From Allochromatium palmeri (lineage in GTDB: Bacteria > Pseudomonadota > Gammaproteobacteria > Chromatiales > Chromatiaceae): a stretch of DNA of 64,000 nt. This document shows, piece by piece, positions 10,895-20,463 of this stretch. The DNA lies in NCBI RefSeq assembly GCF_009720725.1, contig NZ_WNKT01000005.1:79844-143843 (forward strand), given 5' to 3'. Both the position numbers and the translations under genes were made by a program. Within the stretch, counting starts at the first letter, position 1. Every line of letters starts with the position of its first letter. The notes under the pieces were generated by a model that was given only the letters and a program-made list of their open reading frames with translations, made no database searches and was not told where the DNA came from.

Positions 10895-13096
10895 ATGCTT
10901 CGTTTAGCCGCTTTTGTCATTGTCTGCGCACTCATTGCCCTAGCCGCCTTACCCGTCGACAACATTGCTCAAATCCAACTGTCCGTCGGTATCCTGCTGA
11001 CACTGCTGTTGTTACGCCCACTGGCGTACCGTCGCCCGCCGTTCGATGACCTTGGTCGCTTTTTGCGCATCCTATTCATCGTGCTCGCCCTGCTGTTGAG
11101 CATCCGCTATTTCTGGTGGCGAACGTCCAGCACCCTACCGACACAGGACATAGCAAGCCTCTTGGCGGGTTTGCTGCTCTACGGCGCCGAGTTGTTCGCG
11201 TTCATCGTCATGGTGGTCGGTGCCTTCGTATCGATCCATCCGCTCAACCGTCCGATCCTGCCCATGCCTGATGACCGCTCGACCTGGCCGACGGTCGACG
11301 TCTTGGTGCCGACCTATAACGAATCCGACTCATTGCTGGAAACGACCCTACTCGGTGCACTGGGGATCGATTATCCAGCCAATAAAATCCGGATCTATCT
11401 ACTCGACGACGGCTCGACTCGAGCCAAGCGAATCCAATCCGATCCAGAGCGTGCGCGTGAAGCACGCGAACGCCACAGACGGCTCAAAAAACTCTGCACA
11501 AAACTCGGCGTTCGCTATCTGACCCGTGAACGCAATGAATCGGCCAAAGCCGGAAATCTCAATCATGCTCTTGATTACATCCAGGGCGAATTCATCCTGA
11601 TACTCGATGCAGATCATATTCCGACACGCGACATTCTGACCAATACCCTTGGGTGGCTGATCTGCGACCCAGGAATCTTCCTCGTCCAATCGCCACATTT
11701 CTTCGTCACGCCCGATCCCATCGAGAAAAACCTTAAAACCTTCCAGCAGATGCCAAGCGAACAGGAGATGTTCTACACCAACGTGCAGCGCGGCATGGAC
11801 TTCTGGAATGCGTCATTCTTCTGTGGTGCCGCCGCCGTCTTGCGCCGCCGCCATCTCGATGAGATTGGTGGAATCAAGGGGCAAACCATCACCGAAGATG
11901 CCGAAACGGCGCTCGCGCTACATGCACGCGGTTATCGCAGTGCCTATATATGGAGGCCGATGATCGCCGGCTTACAGCCGGAGAACTTCATCAGCTTCGT
12001 CAAGCAGCGTACACGCTGGGCGCAAGGCATGACACAGATCCTGATCCTGAGCAATCCATTGCGTATCCCTGGATTGTCCTGGTGGCAGCGTCTGGCCTAT
12101 CTCAATAGCATGCTGTTCTGGTTGTTTCCCTTTGCACGCATCGTTTTTCTTTGCGCACCCTTGGCGTATCTGTTTCTGGGACTGGGCATCTACAATGCTT
12201 CGATCAATGAAGTCCTGATTCTGGCGCTGCCACATGTGCTGTCAGTGGTCATGCTGTCCGATTATCTCTACGGCAATGCGCGCTGGGTCTTTGTCTCCGA
12301 GTTCTATGAACAACTGCTAGCGCTTTTTCTGATCAGGCCATTGATTCAGGTCTTACGTTCGCCACGGCATCCCCAGTTCGAGGTGACGGCCAAGGGCGAG
12401 ATCCAGGATCAGGACCATATCTCACCCTTGATCCGCCCGCTCTATAGCATGATCGGACTCACGACGATCGGCCTGGCCATCGGCGTGTGGCGCTATTTCG
12501 AATCGCCCTGGGAACGCGACACGGTCATACTGACCATGACCTGGGCCTCGATCAATCTGATCATGCTGCTCGGCTCGCTAGGGGCCCTGGTCGAACGGCA
12601 ACAGCGCCGGGTTGCGGTACGCATCCCCTGTCGTTATCCAGCACAGATTCAGGCAGCTGGGCGCCTCATCGAAGGCGAGACGGAGGATCTGTCAGTCACG
12701 GGTATCGGCTTGATCATCAAAGCGGAAGACGCCGAGTGGCTGCGCCGACACCCACCCGACTGGGTGCGTCTGCAAGGTACAAGCATCAAAACTGGTCGCA
12801 TAGCGGTCAGACTCCAAAACATCCGCGCGCATGCCGAGACGGCGCAACTCGGATTGCTGCTGGTCGCACCCACGCTCGATGATTGCCAGGCGATCGTGTC
12901 GCTGGCCTATTCCGGCAGTGAACGCTGGCGCGACATGCTGCGTCAGCGTAATCGACGTGTTGGTGTACTCAAACCGCTCGTCTTTTTGTTTGCGCTTATG
13001 TTCCGTTATCTCGGTGACCACCTGCGCCTGAGATGGCAAGCAGTGCTGATCTGGATGCGGACACACTTCCCGTTTGGTTCGAGAGTCATTCGATGA
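10895..13096 (+). CDS. bcsA: Cellulose synthase catalytic subunit (UDP-forming), PilZ domain
   Basis: 733 residues from the ATG at 10895. Polymerises UDP-glucose into beta-1,4-glucan and threads it through the inner membrane. N-terminal membrane helices are followed by the GT2 domain with DDGS (171-174), DAD (238-240), TED (333-335) and QRTRW (371-375). The gating-loop FEVTAKG motif is near 495 and further helices follow. A PilZ domain has RxxxR (568-572) and DLSVTGIG (598-605), so it should respond to c-di-GMP. The only other in-frame start is a TTG at 10769 that overlaps the previous gene by 62 bases. Neither start has a good ribosome site, so the N-terminus is uncertain. Its stop overlaps the bcsB ATG (ATGA). 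Confidence 0.95.
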   Translation: MLRLAAFVIVCALIALAALPVDNIAQIQLSVGILLTLLLLRPLAYRRPPFDDLGRFLRILFIVLALLLSIRYFWWRTSSTLPTQDIASLLAGLLLYGAELFAFIVMVVGAFVSIHPLNRPILPMPDDRSTWPTVDVLVPTYNESDSLLETTLLGALGIDYPANKIRIYLLDDGSTRAKRIQSDPERAREARERHRRLKKLCTKLGVRYLTRERNESAKAGNLNHALDYIQGEFILILDADHIPTRDILTNTLGWLICDPGIFLVQSPHFFVTPDPIEKNLKTFQQMPSEQEMFYTNVQRGMDFWNASFFCGAAAVLRRRHLDEIGGIKGQTITEDAETALALHARGYRSAYIWRPMIAGLQPENFISFVKQRTRWAQGMTQILILSNPLRIPGLSWWQRLAYLNSMLFWLFPFARIVFLCAPLAYLFLGLGIYNASINEVLILALPHVLSVVMLSDYLYGNARWVFVSEFYEQLLALFLIRPLIQVLRSPRHPQFEVTAKGEIQDQDHISPLIRPLYSMIGLTTIGLAIGVWRYFESPWERDTVILTMTWASINLIMLLGSLGALVERQQRRVAVRIPCRYPAQIQAAGRLIEGETEDLSVTGIGLIIKAEDAEWLRRHPPDWVRLQGTSIKTGRIAVRLQNIRAHAETAQLGLLLVAPTLDDCQAIVSLAYSGSERWRDMLRQRNRRVGVLKPLVFLFALMFRYLGDHLRLRWQAVLIWMRTHFPFGSRVIR

Positions 13097-15567
13097 AATA
13101 TGCCAACTTCCACTCCAGGCGCGACCGCGCCCGGTCGATACCGAACCAACATGCATTTCTGAGCCTGTTACTGACGATGGTCTTGCTCACCCCGAGTCTT
13201 GGTATCGCTCAAGCCACCACCGAGGCCGTGCTCGACGAATCGACGACGGAGGCAGGCGACGGGACGAATGCCGCCAGTGCAGCAGGAACCCGTCGCATCG
13301 AGCGCTCACTGGCGAGCTTCACGGATGCCTTCAAGGATGCGCGACTGCTGGGCAGCCGCGCCCAGATCAACTTCGATATCCCATTGCCGGCACGCTGGGA
13401 ACCCCGTGAACTCCGACTCGATCTGGTCTACCGCAATTCGGTGAACCTGTTGCAGGCGCACTCTCAACTGCGCGTCGAACTCAACGGCCTCATCATCGCC
13501 CAGCTGAGGTTGGATCCAGAGCGCCCGGAAGGGCGTGCCCAGATCCGTCTGCCGCTCGATTTGCTGCGAGTTGGCTACAATCAGCTCGTCTTTGCCGTCG
13601 CCCAGCATACGCTGGTCGAAGACTGCGAGGATCCGGGCGCACCCGAACTCTGGACGCAGATCGACACCCAGGGTTCACGCCTGCATCTGGACTATGAGCC
13701 TCGTTCGCTGAACACCAGCCTGTCGGCACTCGAAGAACTCTTCGATGCACGTCTCTGGAACAAGGAACCCTGGCGCATCCTGATGCCCCCGTCTCAGAAT
13801 GCCGCCCTGGACGATGCACAGTTGACCTGGGGAGCCTTGGTCGCCCAAGCCATTGCGATCCATCTGGGCTTCGTGCCTCCAACCGTCGAATCCGCCCCCT
13901 TGACCCTGGGTACGGCTCAGGACGGATCTCAACGGCGTTTTGCCGCGCTGAACGCTTCCGATCTACTCGATCGTGATGCCATCCTGATCGGCACTCGCGA
14001 TCAGCTGCGCCCCATATTGGGTGCCGAGTGGGCATCGAGCGTCACCGACGGTTATCTGGCGCTGTTTGCACAGCCTAACGACGACACGCGCGCCCTACTG
14101 ATCGTCTCGGGACGCGATGCACAAGAGGTCGAGCGCGCCGCCACGACACTGGCATTTATGGAGACCCCATTTCCCGATCGAGCGCAGGTTTTGGTGAGCG
14201 ATCTGATACCGCCGGACATCCCAGCCAACAGTGGACCCGGCCTCCTACCAGGCGGAGTCAAAGCACGTTTCATGGACTTGGGAGCATCGACCACAACGCT
14301 GGTCAGCCCGCTTGCGCCCGCGAGTTGGTTCACGGATCCCGGTTTCTCCGGCTCAGGCACTCAGGTCAGCGCTGTCCAGCGCCATCTTCGACTGGATTTT
14401 TGGATTCAACCGGACTTCCACATTATGGGTTCGGAGGACGCGATTCTCAGCCTGAACTTCAGCTATGGTGCGGCTTTCAGAGGCGACTCCGTGCTTAACC
14501 TGCTCGTCAATGGTGTCTTCGTTCGGGGCATTCCGCTCGATGATCCAGTCGGCGCGAGCCTCTACGACTACAGGCTACGCATTCCAAGCAGCCTGTTACG
14601 TGCCGGTCCAAATCGGCTCGAACTCGTCCCCATGCTGGTGCCGCTGAAGACGGATCGCTGCCAATTGCGCCAAGGCGAAAATTTGTTGATGACGGTCTAT
14701 GGGGACTCGGCGCTCCAGCTTCCATTCATGACACAATTCAGTCGACTCCCCGACCTGGCGCTACTGGTACAGTCGGGTTTCCCCTGGATACGTGATCTAC
14801 AAGGCCGTGACCTGGCCGTACAGGTCGTCAGTGGCTCTCGGGAGGCCGCTGGTGCGGCCTGGACGTTGCTGGCGCGACTCGCTCAGATCAATGGCGTGCC
14901 CCTGCATCGGGCGCGACTTGGAACCGCTCCCGATACCGAGGGTCGCGAATCGATCGTGGTCGGTGTATTGAACGATCTGGACCCAGTCTTGAGAGACGCC
15001 GCCCCCCTGTACTTGGGGGAGAAAACCAGCCGGATCGACTACACGACCTTACGGGTACTCACCGAACCCGAGACTGCGCTCGCCTGGTGGGAAAGCCCCC
15101 TGGCGATCCTACAGGGATGGTTCACAGCACGACCGGCTGAACCAAGGGAGTTCGAAAGCCATGTGACCTATGCGGGCCACCCCTTGGGGCGCCTGGGATT
15201 ACTCATGGCCTTCGAGTCTCCGACCCAGACAGGACGCTCGGTACTCCTGTTATCGGCGACTGAACCGCAGCGGCTTCTGGAGCGGGCGACTCAGATCGTC
15301 CAACCCGAGTACTGGTTCAATGTGCGCGGATCACTCGTTCTATGGAATGACAAACCCGACGAGCTACGCTGGCAACCGGCACGCCAAACGTTCATTATCG
15401 GAGAGGGACCAACCGAAGCGCGATTGTCTTATCTGTTCGGCCACTATCCACAGGCTCTGCAGGCACTTCTGTTGGGTCTGGCCGCCTTACTGGCCTTGCT
15501 GTTGCTGATACTCATGCGTCGATTCAGACGCCGTCATCATCCACTGATCCATCATGAAGACAACTAA
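13093..15567 (+). CDS. bcsB: Cellulose synthase periplasmic subunit BcsB
   Basis: 824 residues. BcsB is the periplasmic, membrane-anchored partner of BcsA that guides the emerging glucan. After a long basic n-region, a signal sequence (FLSLLLTMVLLTPSLGIAQA) leads to a large beta-rich periplasmic body with the carbohydrate-binding and flavodoxin-like repeats typical of BcsB. A single C-terminal helix (LLLGLAALLALLLLILM) followed by RRFRRR anchors it. The ATG at 13093 overlaps the bcsA stop and has GAGAG upstream; a longer in-frame start at 13033 lies inside bcsA and was not chosen. Its end overlaps bcsZ by 14 bases. Confidence 0.94.
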   Translation: MKYANFHSRRDRARSIPNQHAFLSLLLTMVLLTPSLGIAQATTEAVLDESTTEAGDGTNAASAAGTRRIERSLASFTDAFKDARLLGSRAQINFDIPLPARWEPRELRLDLVYRNSVNLLQAHSQLRVELNGLIIAQLRLDPERPEGRAQIRLPLDLLRVGYNQLVFAVAQHTLVEDCEDPGAPELWTQIDTQGSRLHLDYEPRSLNTSLSALEELFDARLWNKEPWRILMPPSQNAALDDAQLTWGALVAQAIAIHLGFVPPTVESAPLTLGTAQDGSQRRFAALNASDLLDRDAILIGTRDQLRPILGAEWASSVTDGYLALFAQPNDDTRALLIVSGRDAQEVERAATTLAFMETPFPDRAQVLVSDLIPPDIPANSGPGLLPGGVKARFMDLGASTTTLVSPLAPASWFTDPGFSGSGTQVSAVQRHLRLDFWIQPDFHIMGSEDAILSLNFSYGAAFRGDSVLNLLVNGVFVRGIPLDDPVGASLYDYRLRIPSSLLRAGPNRLELVPMLVPLKTDRCQLRQGENLLMTVYGDSALQLPFMTQFSRLPDLALLVQSGFPWIRDLQGRDLAVQVVSGSREAAGAAWTLLARLAQINGVPLHRARLGTAPDTEGRESIVVGVLNDLDPVLRDAAPLYLGEKTSRIDYTTLRVLTEPETALAWWESPLAILQGWFTARPAEPREFESHVTYAGHPLGRLGLLMAFESPTQTGRSVLLLSATEPQRLLERATQIVQPEYWFNVRGSLVLWNDKPDELRWQPARQTFIIGEGPTEARLSYLFGHYPQALQALLLGLAALLALLLLILMRRFRRRHHPLIHHEDN

Positions 15568-16627
15568 TCGTCTCCTGACCGCCCTGATCATTCTGGTCTG
15601 CATGGCCACGACAGCCATGGCCGCGCCCGGTTGCCTCTGGCAATCGCGAGCAGACGACAACTGGCGTCTGTTCAAGGAGCGTTTCATCGAACCGGATGGC
15701 CGCGTCATCGATACGGGAAATGGCGGAATCACGCACTCTGAGGGTCAGGGATTCGGCCTGCGTCTGGCCGTTTACCATGACGATCGCGAGACATTCGAGC
15801 GTCTCTGGAGATGGACACGCCATCATCTCTATGTCCGTGGCGACTGGCTGGCGGCCTGGCGCTGGCGGCCGGGCGCCGAGCCACCGATCGAGGATCGCAA
15901 CAACGCCACAGATGGCGATCTCTTCATCGCTTGGTCACTGAGCCTAGCCGCCGAACGCTGGAACGAGCCGAGCTATCGGGAGAGCGCCCAAGCCATTGCC
16001 ACCGAGATTCGCTCCCAACTGCTGCGCGAGAGTTCCTTGGGTCCACTCCTCTTGCCTGGCGCGGTGGGCTTCGAGCGCGACGATGGCCTGATCCTGAACC
16101 CTTCCTATTGGGTGTTTCCCGCCCTGCAAGAGCTCGCGCGGCTCGAACCGGATCAACCCGTCTGGTCGAGGCTGATCGAGAGTGGCCGGAATCTACTGGA
16201 TCAGGCCCGTTTCGGGCGTTGGGGTTTGCCGCCAGACTGGATCGCACTCAAGGACGACACCCTGACCTTCCCACAGGATTTCGCGCCCCGTTTTGGCTAT
16301 GACGCGATTCGTGTGCCGCTGTATCTGGTCTGGGGTGGCCTGGATGACAACGAACGCCTCGCGCCCTTCATCCAGTATTGGCGGCACTTCGGTTATACAT
16401 CCAAGCAGCCCGACTGGGTCGATCTCACCAATAATGCACCCAGTCCGCATGCTGCCCCTCAGGGTATCCGTTCGCTGATGGCATTGACTGAGTTCGTCGG
16501 TTCCGATGACGCCGCCCATGTGCTGCGCCTGCCCGACCTCCAGGGCGAGCACGACTACTATGGCGCCGTACTCGCGCTGCTGTTGGAGGTCGCGCTCGAT
16601 ACCTGGTGTCGAACCTCCGAATCCTGA
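15554..16627 (+). CDS. bcsZ: Periplasmic endo-1,4-beta-glucanase (GH8) of the cellulose operon
   Basis: 357 residues with a signal peptide ending AMA (about residue 23). Glycoside hydrolase family 8: the general acid Glu63 lies in HSEGQGFG, ATDGDLFIAWSL at 118-129 is the conserved Asp-rich motif, and Asp250 in FGYDAIRVPLYL is the likely base by analogy with E. coli BcsZ. It cuts beta-1,4-glucan in the periplasm and tunes cellulose assembly. The start lies inside the end of bcsB. All expected catalytic residues are present, so it should be active. Confidence 0.94.
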   Translation: MKTTNRLLTALIILVCMATTAMAAPGCLWQSRADDNWRLFKERFIEPDGRVIDTGNGGITHSEGQGFGLRLAVYHDDRETFERLWRWTRHHLYVRGDWLAAWRWRPGAEPPIEDRNNATDGDLFIAWSLSLAAERWNEPSYRESAQAIATEIRSQLLRESSLGPLLLPGAVGFERDDGLILNPSYWVFPALQELARLEPDQPVWSRLIESGRNLLDQARFGRWGLPPDWIALKDDTLTFPQDFAPRFGYDAIRVPLYLVWGGLDDNERLAPFIQYWRHFGYTSKQPDWVDLTNNAPSPHAAPQGIRSLMALTEFVGSDDAAHVLRLPDLQGEHDYYGAVLALLLEVALDTWCRTSES

Positions 16628-16654
16628 TCCTCGCCAAATGAGCGGTTCGATCCC

Positions 16655-18997
16655 ATGCCAAACGCTGTCTCACCGATTCGCCTGATTCCACTAGGCGGGC
16701 TGTTGCTGGGGATTGCCTCGGTACAGGCCGCTCAGGAAACGCTGCTGGAGGATCAGCGTCAGACTCAGGGAGAGATCATCGAGAGCCAGAAACGCCCGGC
16801 GCAGGTGGTCCCTGAAACCTCGGTTCAACGAACGACGTCGTCACCCCAGCTCATTGATGCCCCGGAACCATCGGACTCCGACTCGCCGCCCATCGTCTGG
16901 CCGGCTGCCGAGAGGCTTCCACAAGAGCGGTTCTATTCAGCGGGCCGACGTGCGGAACCCTATCTGTGGGCACTGCTCAATGAAGCTCGCTACGCTGAAC
17001 TGAATCGCGAGATCGAGCGCTTGCGTCGCGAAGATCCCGTCTGGGAGCCGCCGACCGATCTGCTGCACTGGCTGCGACATCATTTGCAACTCGCGGCCCG
17101 GCCGCAACCGTCACAGCGCACAGCGGCGCCCGTCTCCAAGCCTGCACTGACACCGCGACAACGCCGTACACTGGCCTATGAACGAGACGTCGCCGCGGCG
17201 GCCCGTCTGCAGCGCCAAGGCCGCAGTGAGTCCGCGCTAGAACGCCTGGCACCTTGGGAAGCGCGCATCCAGAAAACGCGCGATGTCGATCGCTTGATGC
17301 TACTGGCTTGGATTCGGCTCGGAGCCGGCCAAGTCGAGCAAGCACTTGCCGACTTCCGCCGATCCTCGACCTGGCGCCCAAATGCGGAGGCGGCGCGAGG
17401 AGAATTATTGGCCCTGGGACAGCTGGGGCGTGACGACGAACTGATAGCGATCGCTGCACCCCTGGTCGCGCGCTGGCCAAGTCTCCGCCAAACGGCGATG
17501 GATGTTCTGCGAGCGACCGCTGCGGATCGGCATGAACAGGGTGACTATGAAACCACCGGCCGTCTCCTGGACGTCGCGCTCGCTCTTGATGCGACCGATC
17601 GAGCCACCCAACAGTTGATGGCGTGGAACGACTTTAAGCGCGAGCACTGGCGCGAGGCGGCCAGTCGTTTCCAATCCCTGTATCGCGAGCAACGGGATGA
17701 AAACAACGCGCGCGGCCTGACCTTGAGTCTGGGACGATTAGGTGCTCAGTCTGAATTGGCGGACCTGGCCAAGCAGGATGACGGGCCTTTGAACCGGCTC
17801 TGGCGTCAAGGACGCGCGCGCGAAGACTATGATACCAAGCGCTTCGTCAATGCCTGGCATCAAGCCCCGGAATCCTTCACCGACCTGACCGGGATCGACA
17901 GTCATAGCTTGCTGACCGGCATGAGCCTGAGCTGGCGTTCGGGCGAATCCGGCATGGCGCGGCTGAGAGACTGGCGTTTGCCAATCCTGATCCAAGAGTA
18001 TCGCCATGGCGCGGTCAGCGTTCAGGCTCGGATCGAGCGTGTGAATCTGGACGCCGGCACGCTGGCGCCCGGACGCCTTGTCGGTTCGCCCACAGCGGAT
18101 CTAGCAGCGCCTTATCCGTTTGCACCCACGACGACACTAGATAACGGATTGAGACCGGAAATCCAGATAGGCCGCGAAGACCGACTCAGCTGGACGGCCG
18201 TGCTGGGCTTGACGCCGACTCAAGGCGAGCTGCCCCCTAGCCCCAATGGATCACTGACCCTATCCCAGGCCGGCAGAGGTGGCTCCTGGTCGGCCAAGCT
18301 CGAACAGAGTCCCGTGCGTGAAAGTCTGCTGTCCTACACTGGACTGCGCGATCCCTACACTGGAGACACTTGGGGCCAGGTCCATCGTCGCGGCGTCTCG
18401 CTCCAAGGCTGGCGTATCCTGACACCAACCTGGGTGATCGCCGGGTCGCTGCAAGCCCACGCCTACACTGGGCATGAAGTCGCCAACAACCATGGCTTCG
18501 CGAGCCGTGTCTCGCTCGGATACGACCTGGCGCAACCAGGTTTCGACTACATCAACCTGGGGCCTTTTATCGACTATCGTCACTTCGATCGTAACCTCAG
18601 CCACTTCACCTATGGTCATGGCGGTTACTACAGTCCACAGCGCGATATAGGGGTTGGATTGTCGTTGAACTTTCAGACCGAGGAAGCGCGTCCTTGGCTA
18701 CTTAGAGGCACCCTGCACACTGGTTGGCGCCGCCAAGAGCAGGACTCCAGCCCCTGGTTCCCACTCTCTCCGGATGGGCGATACTACCCGAGCCAAGATA
18801 ACAGCGGCCTGGCCGCTGGGTTCGTACTCGAGGGCGCCTGGCGCCTGAGTCCACACTGGCAGTTGAGCGGGAGCGCTTTCATCGATCATAGCCCCGATTT
18901 CGAACAAGGCGGAATCATGCTCTTATTGCGTTATCAGTTCGAGCCGCGCCGAGCCTTGTTCAGCGACGATCTGCGCGCATCTGTGTCCTTCGATTGA
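16655..18997 (+). CDS. bcsC: Cellulose export protein BcsC, short form (TPR plus outer-membrane barrel)
   Basis: 780 residues. After a signal region (LGGLLLGIASVQA) comes a Pro/Ser/Gln-rich stretch to about residue 160. A helical TPR-like section follows at about 165-390 (for example AARLQRQGRSESALERLAPW). The C-terminal ~350 residues are the BCSC_C porin domain (GLRDPYTGDTWGQV, SHFTYGHGGYYSPQ), ending in F-D. The long BcsC of E. coli has about 1150 residues and many more TPRs, so this is a reduced scaffold. It should form the outer-membrane channel for cellulose. It is the last gene of the bcs operon, 27 bases after bcsZ. Confidence 0.9.
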   Translation: MPNAVSPIRLIPLGGLLLGIASVQAAQETLLEDQRQTQGEIIESQKRPAQVVPETSVQRTTSSPQLIDAPEPSDSDSPPIVWPAAERLPQERFYSAGRRAEPYLWALLNEARYAELNREIERLRREDPVWEPPTDLLHWLRHHLQLAARPQPSQRTAAPVSKPALTPRQRRTLAYERDVAAAARLQRQGRSESALERLAPWEARIQKTRDVDRLMLLAWIRLGAGQVEQALADFRRSSTWRPNAEAARGELLALGQLGRDDELIAIAAPLVARWPSLRQTAMDVLRATAADRHEQGDYETTGRLLDVALALDATDRATQQLMAWNDFKREHWREAASRFQSLYREQRDENNARGLTLSLGRLGAQSELADLAKQDDGPLNRLWRQGRAREDYDTKRFVNAWHQAPESFTDLTGIDSHSLLTGMSLSWRSGESGMARLRDWRLPILIQEYRHGAVSVQARIERVNLDAGTLAPGRLVGSPTADLAAPYPFAPTTTLDNGLRPEIQIGREDRLSWTAVLGLTPTQGELPPSPNGSLTLSQAGRGGSWSAKLEQSPVRESLLSYTGLRDPYTGDTWGQVHRRGVSLQGWRILTPTWVIAGSLQAHAYTGHEVANNHGFASRVSLGYDLAQPGFDYINLGPFIDYRHFDRNLSHFTYGHGGYYSPQRDIGVGLSLNFQTEEARPWLLRGTLHTGWRRQEQDSSPWFPLSPDGRYYPSQDNSGLAAGFVLEGAWRLSPHWQLSGSAFIDHSPDFEQGGIMLLLRYQFEPRRALFSDDLRASVSFD

Positions 18998-19090
18998 TCC
19001 TGCTCGATCAAGGCTGATCCGACAGCGATCCGGGGGGTGATCTGTTAGCATTACCGCTCCCGATCACCCTCAATCGCGAAAACCTGCCTT

Positions 19091-20392
19091 ATGTTCGGTT
19101 TCGGAAAGAAACACCAACCCACAGCCCCTTCCGAACCTCGTTCGATCGACAACCGCGAACCGTCGATGCCGCCGGCCGATCCGAGCGAAAGCACGGCACA
19201 ACAGCCGGATTCCAGTAGTGCTGAAGCCCCCAAGAAGCCCTGGTTCGGCAAGCTCTTTCGCTCGAACAAGCCGGCAGTCGCTGAGCCTGAGCCGGCATCG
19301 GCCTCTGTCGCAGCCGAACCCGCGCGCGAACCGTCGCCGCCGAAGACTCGACCGGCATCGTCTGAGCCTGTGGCGGCCAAGGAACCTGCCCAGACTCCCG
19401 AGCCGGTTGCGCCGTCGACCGTCGTCAGTCCCCCACCCAAGGTCGAGTCCAGCCCCGAAGCGGAGATCGCCTCCAAACGCAGCGCACTTGCACGTCTGCG
19501 CGATCGCCTCGCCAAATCGCGCACCCAGCTCGGCGGCGGACTCGGGAGCCTGCTGCGCGGGCGCCAGCGCATCGACGATGAGCTGCTCGAAGAACTCGAA
19601 ACCCTGCTCATCACCGCCGACGTCGGTATCGAGACCAGCACGCGACTCATCGCGGACCTCACCGAGCGGGTGAAGCGCAAGAAACTCACCGACCCCGAAG
19701 CACTGCTCGCGGCACTCAAGGAGGATCTGCGTGAAATCCTGCGCGCTGTCGACGGGCCGGTCAGGCAACCTGCGCCCGGTAAGCCGCAGGTCGTCCTCAT
19801 GGTCGGCGTCAACGGCGCCGGCAAGACCACCACCATCGGCAAGCTCGCCCGTCGCCTGCAAGACGAAGGCAACAGCGTCATGCTCGCCGCCGGCGACACC
19901 TTTCGCGCCGCGGCTGTCGAGCAACTGGAGACCTGGGGCGAGCGCAACGGCGTGCCGGTCGTCGCTCAGCACACGGGGGCGGACTCAGCCTCGGTGATCT
20001 TCGACGCCCTGCAAGCCGCCATGGCGCGCGGGGCTGATGTGCTGATCGCCGACACCGCCGGGCGCCTGCACACCAAGAGCAATCTCATGGATGAGCTGTC
20101 CAAGGTCGCGCGTGTGCTCAAGAAGCTCGACCCCGAAGCCCCGCACGAGGTGATGCTGGTGGTCGACGCCACCACGGGCCAGAACGCGCTCAATCAGGCC
20201 GAGCACTTCCATCGCGCCGTGGGCCTGACCGGCATCACGCTCACCAAGCTCGACGGTACGGCCAAGGGCGGTATCCTGTTCGCCATCGCCGAGCGGCTGC
20301 GCGTGCCGATCCGCTTCATCGGCGTGGGCGAGTCGATCGAGGATCTGCGGCCCTTCGACCCCGACGAGTTCGTCGAGGCCCTGCTCGGCTAG
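19091..20392 (+). CDS. ftsY: Signal recognition particle receptor FtsY
   Basis: 433 residues. Receives SRP-ribosome complexes at the inner membrane. The N-terminal ~120 residues are acidic and Pro/Ala/Glu-rich (A domain) and carry a short basic-aromatic patch, KKPWFGKLFRSNK (48-60), likely for membrane binding. The NG GTPase follows with G1 GVNGAGKTTT (239-248), DTAGR and TKLDGTAKGG. A ribosome site upstream of the ATG is not obvious. ftsY-ftsE-ftsX is the normal gammaproteobacterial order. Weak inverted arms GGGTGATC/GATCACCC (19035-19042, 19062-19069) lie upstream, between bcsC and ftsY. Confidence 0.97.
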   Translation: MFGFGKKHQPTAPSEPRSIDNREPSMPPADPSESTAQQPDSSSAEAPKKPWFGKLFRSNKPAVAEPEPASASVAAEPAREPSPPKTRPASSEPVAAKEPAQTPEPVAPSTVVSPPPKVESSPEAEIASKRSALARLRDRLAKSRTQLGGGLGSLLRGRQRIDDELLEELETLLITADVGIETSTRLIADLTERVKRKKLTDPEALLAALKEDLREILRAVDGPVRQPAPGKPQVVLMVGVNGAGKTTTIGKLARRLQDEGNSVMLAAGDTFRAAAVEQLETWGERNGVPVVAQHTGADSASVIFDALQAAMARGADVLIADTAGRLHTKSNLMDELSKVARVLKKLDPEAPHEVMLVVDATTGQNALNQAEHFHRAVGLTGITLTKLDGTAKGGILFAIAERLRVPIRFIGVGESIEDLRPFDPDEFVEALLG

Positions 20393-20463
20393 ACGGGCGG
20401 TACGCGCCATCTCCGGCTTCAGCCGGGATCGGCGGCCAACCCTGCGAGGAGTTGTAAGCAACG

